Origin: a virus | IMG/VR virus record: IMGVR_UViG_3300030329_002279 | Coordinates: 2,251-29,046 of that record | Strand: one strand, 5' to 3' | DNA length: 26,796 nt | Shown here: positions 23,915-26,796 of the stretch, piece after piece | Layout: every line of letters starts with the position of its first letter | How positions within the stretch are numbered: position 1 is the stretch's first letter | Notes under the pieces: model-generated | What the model was told of the DNA's origin: nothing | Database searches by the model: none | The model's input: the letters and a program-made list of their open reading frames with translations, nothing else | Made by a program: the position numbers and the translations under genes

Positions 23915-23939
23915 AGTACAAGGACGTTTAAAGAGGCCG
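23915..23939 (+). promoter_or_regulatory. Repeated 25-nt motif, copy 2 (candidate phage promoter)
   Basis: AGTACAAGGACGT, then T, then TAAAGAGG, then C, then CG: 23 of 25 bases match the copy at 17401. TATAAT follows at 23952-23957, then a small ATTACT-GTCA-AGTAAT hairpin, then the strong ribosome site of the gene at 23989. Its place ahead of the last early gene block supports a promoter or other control site. Confidence 0.5.
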
Positions 23940-23988
23940 GAGTAGCTTCATTATAATATTACTGTCAAGTAATTGCAAGGAGGATTGT

Positions 23989-24318
23989 ATGAAAAGTAAA
24001 TGCCCACCATGTCATATGGTTATTGAATCACCAGAAGTAGCAACAGCTAGATGGGAGGCTAATGGATACGGGACTAACTCAAGAAGAAGATATAAAAAGT
24101 TCATGGGTATCTGTAACAGTTGTGGTAAAAAGAAGTTCTATCCTTTAGGTACAACTGATAGTGAACAGGGAATGAGTAGTTCATTCTCACTGAAAGCTAA
24201 GTTAGCTAATATAGATACGAAACCTTATGTATCCCAATCAATATTACAAAGCGAACAAAAGAAACTTGGTAAGCGTTACAGAGCTCAAACACTAAACAAA
24301 GGATCAGTAAAGAGATGA
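23989..24318 (+). CDS. Basic zinc-ribbon protein, unknown (109 aa)
   Basis: The ATG at 23989 has AAGGAGG 6 nt upstream. C5-x2-C8 (KCPPCHM) and C42-x2-C45 (GICNSCGKKKF) form a classical zinc ribbon over the first 50 residues. The remainder is basic (GKRYRAQTLNKGSVKR), as expected for a DNA- or RNA-binding protein. It is the first gene after the repeated motif and is coupled by ATGA to the HNH-like gene. A role in transcription or recombination is plausible but unproven. Confidence 0.65.
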   Translation: MKSKCPPCHMVIESPEVATARWEANGYGTNSRRRYKKFMGICNSCGKKKFYPLGTTDSEQGMSSSFSLKAKLANIDTKPYVSQSILQSEQKKLGKRYRAQTLNKGSVKR

Positions 24319-24686
24319 AGCGTAGTTCTATGAAGCGTAGTACTAAGCCTATGAAAAGATCTAGGTTGAATCCTAGGTCTAAGAAGATGGCTAAGTTCTA
24401 CAAAGAAGTAAGAGTACCAGCCGTCATAGCCGTCATAGGTGACATGAAACGTCCATGTCCTGTTAAGTCACAAGTATGTACGCACTATGTACAGGGCATA
24501 CATGAGATCTTGCCTAGAGGGCGAGTAGGTGGTATCATAGTTGCACATAAACCGGGCAACATTATTGGTACATGTCATGCCTGCAATAGTTATATAAGCT
24601 CTCATCCACTATGGGCAAAAGACAATGGGTGGTTGAAGAGTAACAGTGAGGCAGCAAATGATAACAAACAAATACAACCTACCTAA
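24315..24686 (+). CDS. HNH-like endonuclease (123 aa)
   Basis: The first 33 residues are extremely basic (MKRSSMKRSTKPMKRSRLNP). The core has C48 and C55, then GIHEILPRGRVGG (62-73) with H63-E64, KPGNIIGTCHACN (79-91) with N82, C87 and C90, then SSHPLWAKDNGW (95-106) with H97. Four cysteines plus H...N...H match the zinc-stabilised HNH fold found in phage recombination and packaging nucleases. The order with the Cas4-like, PD-(D/E)XK and RuvC-like genes suggests a recombination or DNA processing role. Confidence 0.65.
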   Translation: MKRSSMKRSTKPMKRSRLNPRSKKMAKFYKEVRVPAVIAVIGDMKRPCPVKSQVCTHYVQGIHEILPRGRVGGIIVAHKPGNIIGTCHACNSYISSHPLWAKDNGWLKSNSEAANDNKQIQPT

Positions 24687-25533
24687 CTTCTGGGTACAGG
24701 CAGTCGAACATCAACTAAGCTCGCACCAATCAGAAGCTGATTATTCTGTAACAGAATTACTAGATGCACCACGTCGTGTGAAGTTATTGAGACAATACAG
24801 AGATGAAATAGATACTGATGCTAGTGATACAGTATGGGCTATCTTTGGTACAGCTACACATTCTATTATTGAATCAGCAATTGAAAATACTAATGACGGT
24901 TCATTGATTGCTGAGCAAAGAATGTTTGCTGACTTCGATGGTGTAAAGATTAGTGGTGCATTCGATGTATATGATAAGACCACTGCTACTATCTATGATG
25001 TCAAGACATCTACAACTGCTGATGTCAGTACGCCTGACTCGCCTATTACTATGCGTAAGACTAATGAACGTGAGGCTCAGCTCAACTGTTACGCATACCT
25101 AGCTAGACAAGAAGGGTATGAGGTACGCAATCTAGTCAACGTAATACTACTAAGGGACTGGGTACGTAGTAAGGCAAGCAGGGAAAGAAACTATCCTGAA
25201 CATCAGATAGCTATACAATCAAGAACAATGTGGACAGAACAACAGACAGAACTCTTCATTAAGCAACGTATCAAACTACATGAGCAAGCTAAGGTTGAGC
25301 TTCCTTACTGTACCGAAGAAGAACAGTGGAAGAGTGAAGCAAAGTTTGCAGTCGAATCTCGCAACAGAGCTAGGGCCCATAAGCTAGCTGATACATATGA
25401 TGAAGCTGCAATGTGGATGCAAAGATATAAGAAGGGGCAGTACATAACTGAAAGACCACGCACATCTATACGGTGTGAAAGTTTCTGTGCAGTGCAACCA
25501 TTCTGTACACAGTATAGGACTATGGTAAAATGA
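24658..25533 (+). CDS. Cas4/RecB-like PD-(D/E)XK exonuclease with four cysteines
   Basis: The start is ATG 24658, with GAGG 6 nt upstream; a GTG at 24646 is possible but weaker. From that ATG the protein is 291 aa. GTATHSIIES gives the active-site histidine (H68). ISGAFDVYD gives D103, IYDVKTS gives D114 and K116, and EAQLNCYAYL (from residue 139) supplies Q141 and Y145 of the QxxxY motif. C218, C273, C277 and C283 have the one-plus-three layout that holds a 4Fe-4S cluster in Cas4 and AddB-type nucleases. Expected activity is single-strand exonuclease in recombination or end processing. There is no CRISPR array or other cas gene, so this is a phage recombination enzyme rather than an adaptation protein. 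Confidence 0.85.
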   Translation: MITNKYNLPNFWVQAVEHQLSSHQSEADYSVTELLDAPRRVKLLRQYRDEIDTDASDTVWAIFGTATHSIIESAIENTNDGSLIAEQRMFADFDGVKISGAFDVYDKTTATIYDVKTSTTADVSTPDSPITMRKTNEREAQLNCYAYLARQEGYEVRNLVNVILLRDWVRSKASRERNYPEHQIAIQSRTMWTEQQTELFIKQRIKLHEQAKVELPYCTEEEQWKSEAKFAVESRNRARAHKLADTYDEAAMWMQRYKKGQYITERPRTSIRCESFCAVQPFCTQYRTMVK

Positions 25534-26024
25534 CTGAACTAAAACCATTCGACCAACAACTATATGATGAGAATGATCCTGCTAAGTATCTTATTATAAA
25601 GTGGCTAAAAGATAATGATTACAATGCTATAGCTAACCCAAGTAAATCAGGTGTCGATGTACTTGCTAAGAAAGATAACATTGATTACTACATAGAAGTT
25701 GAAGTCAAACATAACTGGGACAAATATGAATTTCCTTTTGATACTATAGATATAGCAGGCCGAAGAGACAAAATATTTAAACCATCTCGAATTGAAAACA
25801 CTTATCTATTTATGTTGAATAGTAAACGAGAAAGGTTCTTGATTCTTTCAGCAAAAGATATACTAATGAACTCAGTAAAAATAAATAAGGCTACAAAGTA
25901 TACACCTAACGGAGAAACCTTTATACGTGTACCTGCAAGTGCAGCTAAGTATATAGATTTACAAAAGCAATTAACATTCACTGATGCAGGATTGGATATT
26001 CCTAATGATATTTATCGGCATTGA
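25530..26024 (+). CDS. Second PD-(D/E)XK nuclease-like protein (164 aa)
   Basis: Coupled to the Cas4-like gene by ATGA. SGVDVLAKKDNIDYYIEVEV followed by KHNW (residues 40-63) gives a PD-(D/E)XK signature with D43, E58 and K60. The layout is short, like restriction-enzyme and Holliday-junction type folds. A charged N-terminal helix precedes it, and a predicted beta-rich part (ENTYLFMLNSKRERFLILSA) follows. Family not pinned down. It may act with the RuvC-like protein on branched DNA. Confidence 0.65.
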   Translation: MTELKPFDQQLYDENDPAKYLIIKWLKDNDYNAIANPSKSGVDVLAKKDNIDYYIEVEVKHNWDKYEFPFDTIDIAGRRDKIFKPSRIENTYLFMLNSKRERFLILSAKDILMNSVKINKATKYTPNGETFIRVPASAAKYIDLQKQLTFTDAGLDIPNDIYRH

Positions 26025-26457
26025 TCCGGGTATACAAGGTGGGATAGTTATACTCTGTGACGATCACTTTGACGTAGAACCAATAGCATATCCTATGCCA
26101 GTAGATGGAACTGGTGCACATGGATACCTGATTCATAGTATCGTTGACATCATAATAGAAGCACAACCAGACCAGATAGTAATTGAAAAGGTAACAAGAC
26201 CAGCATCACTTGTTAGATGCATGGGCATCTTTGAAGGCATAGGAGCAGCCTTAGACATAGATGTTATCACTGTTACACCACAGGTATGGAAGAAACATTT
26301 CAAGCTCAGTAAGAATAAACAAGACTCGATTGACCTAGCACTACACATCTATCCACAGCTAAAAGAATATATTAAAAAATCTTCAGATGATGGGATAGCA
26401 GAGGCTGCACTAATAGCAGAGTATGGTAGACTAGCACCATATAACATACCATACTAG
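26005..26457 (+). CDS. RuvC-like Holliday junction resolvase (150 aa)
   Basis: The start chosen is ATG 26005 (MIFIGIDPGIQGG), which places the first catalytic aspartate at D7. An in-frame reading from 25984 adds seven residues with no function. Catalytic candidates are D7 in GIDPG, E61 in IVIEKV, and D128/D129 with E133 in SSDDGIAEAALIAEYG. This is the RNase H-fold pattern of RuvC-type resolvases of phages. It would resolve recombination or replication junctions before packaging. It overlaps the previous gene by 20 nt and is the last plus-strand gene before the convergent hairpins. Confidence 0.8.
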   Translation: MIFIGIDPGIQGGIVILCDDHFDVEPIAYPMPVDGTGAHGYLIHSIVDIIIEAQPDQIVIEKVTRPASLVRCMGIFEGIGAALDIDVITVTPQVWKKHFKLSKNKQDSIDLALHIYPQLKEYIKKSSDDGIAEAALIAEYGRLAPYNIPY

Positions 26458-26480
26458 AGGAAATGTAAAGAGGCAAAACA

Positions 26481-26556
26481 AGCGGTATCACCTCACTACC
26501 GCTGCTAGGGTATCACCTTCCCTAGCCCGCAGCCCTGATCGCCCGGTCAGGGCTGC
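26481..26556 (+). terminator. Three hairpins between convergent gene sets
   Basis: AGCGGTA/TACCGCT (26481-26503), GCTAGGG/CCCTAGC (26504-26526) and GCAGCCCTGA/TCAGGGCTGC (26529-26556), 7, 7 and 10 bp. They stand between the end of the plus-strand early genes and the end of minus-strand late genes, so they probably terminate transcription in both directions. No long T run follows, so release may be inefficient or factor-aided. The first two loops both contain ATCACCT. A weaker relative of the repeated motif (GTAAAGAGG) lies at 26465-26473. Confidence 0.55.
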
Positions 26557-26562
26557 ATCTAT

Positions 26563-26607
26563 TTAGTACCGTATCTTCTTTGGCTTTCTTGTTTTCTTAG
26601 TTGGCAT
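26563..26607 (-). CDS. Tiny basic peptide (14 aa)
   Basis: MPTKKTRKPKKIRY, with AGGAG 5 nt ahead of the ATG. Eight of fourteen residues are lysine or arginine. The strong ribosome site and the placement as last gene of the late strand argue that it is translated, but its shortness keeps confidence low. A DNA- or RNA-binding peptide is possible. Confidence 0.4.
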   Translation of the reverse strand: MPTKKTRKPKKIRY

Positions 26608-26621
26608 TATAACTCCTACCA

Positions 26622-26723
26622 CTAATCATATAATTCAGTTTCTATAAAAACTGGTGTTGATTCTCCTACATATGCACCCTGTACATTGTAGTAAAAGAAC
26701 TCAGTTTTATTATACCTCAACAT
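26622..26723 (-). CDS. Tiny ORF after a late gene (33 aa)
   Basis: MLRYNKTEFFYYNVQGAYVG followed by ESTPVFIETELYD. The ATG lies inside the end of the upstream late gene (14-nt overlap) in another frame, consistent with coupled translation. No clear ribosome site. It has an aromatic, acidic composition and no family is recognised. Confidence 0.4.
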   Translation of the reverse strand: MLRYNKTEFFYYNVQGAYVGESTPVFIETELYD

Positions 26724-26796
26724 TCATTTCAATAGTAGGCATACCACCTCGTTGTTGACCTATTAGCTTTCTATACGTTGGACGTATCCATAGCTT
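26710..26796 (-). CDS. C-terminal end of a late protein (runs off the window)
   Basis: Twenty-eight codons open at the right edge end in TAA: KLWIRPTYRKLIGQQRGGMP then TIEMNVEV. Being on the minus strand and converging on the early genes, it belongs to the far end of the late operon if the genome is circular or permuted, so a tail or other structural protein is likely. Too little is present to name it. Confidence 0.5.
   Translation of the reverse strand, partial: KLWIRPTYRKLIGQQRGGMPTIEMNVEV

Noticed and set aside
24658-25533. CRISPR adaptation gene (cas4)
   Set aside because: The fold and cysteines are Cas4-like, but there is no CRISPR array, cas1 or cas2 nearby, and the neighbours are phage recombination genes.

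Overview
This window is about two thirds of the genome of a double-stranded DNA tailed phage, most likely short-tailed (podovirus-like). The evidence is a terminase, portal, scaffold and capsid set, two giant proteins of the ejection or internal-virion type, and a compact early region of small overlapping genes. The DNA is AT-rich with A-ending codons (many CTA, ATA, GTA and ACA). The proteins look most like those of uncultured marine phages. No host gene, integrase, tRNA, CRISPR array or insertion sequence is visible, and no phage RNA or DNA polymerase lies in the window. The host cannot be named.

Layout. The late genes lie on the minus strand and run leftward from about 14.6 kb to base 1: small terminase-like protein, a 90-aa unknown, large terminase, portal, an 84-aa unknown, a 1226-aa protein with an N-terminal lytic transglycosylase-like domain, a 1730-aa ejection-type protein, scaffold, and the N-terminal part of the major capsid protein, cut by the window edge. 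Most junctions are coupled (ATGA or TAATG overlaps). A sigma70-like promoter sits in the one real gap, ahead of scaffold and capsid. The early genes lie on the plus strand from 16.1 to 26.5 kb: many small unknown proteins, a DUF932-type protein, a RecA/RepA-like AAA ATPase, and a closing nuclease block (HNH-like, Cas4/RecB-like with four cysteines, a second PD-(D/E)XK protein, RuvC-like). At the right edge the end of another minus-strand late gene and two tiny ORFs converge on the early genes across a set of terminator-like hairpins. This fits a genome with two divergent arms that meet again.

The striking part is non-coding. The 1.53-kb divergent region (14577-16106) is packed with near-perfect hairpins, three- and four-way junctions and a long-range helix closing a domain of about 290 nt. 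Further structured blocks occupy the gaps at 17.01-17.39, 18.06-18.30, 21.75-21.83 and 26.48-26.56 kb. In several helices the departures from perfect pairing are G-U pairs only when read as plus-strand RNA, which argues for selected RNA structure rather than DNA palindromes. Some apical loops recur (AGTA, ATTG, TGCGA), and a 25-nt motif recurs at 17401 and 23915 as a candidate phage promoter or regulatory site. I could not match this system to a known RNA class by eye. It could be a large structured phage RNA, a chain of antitermination or RNase III processing elements in the early transcript, or part of an origin.
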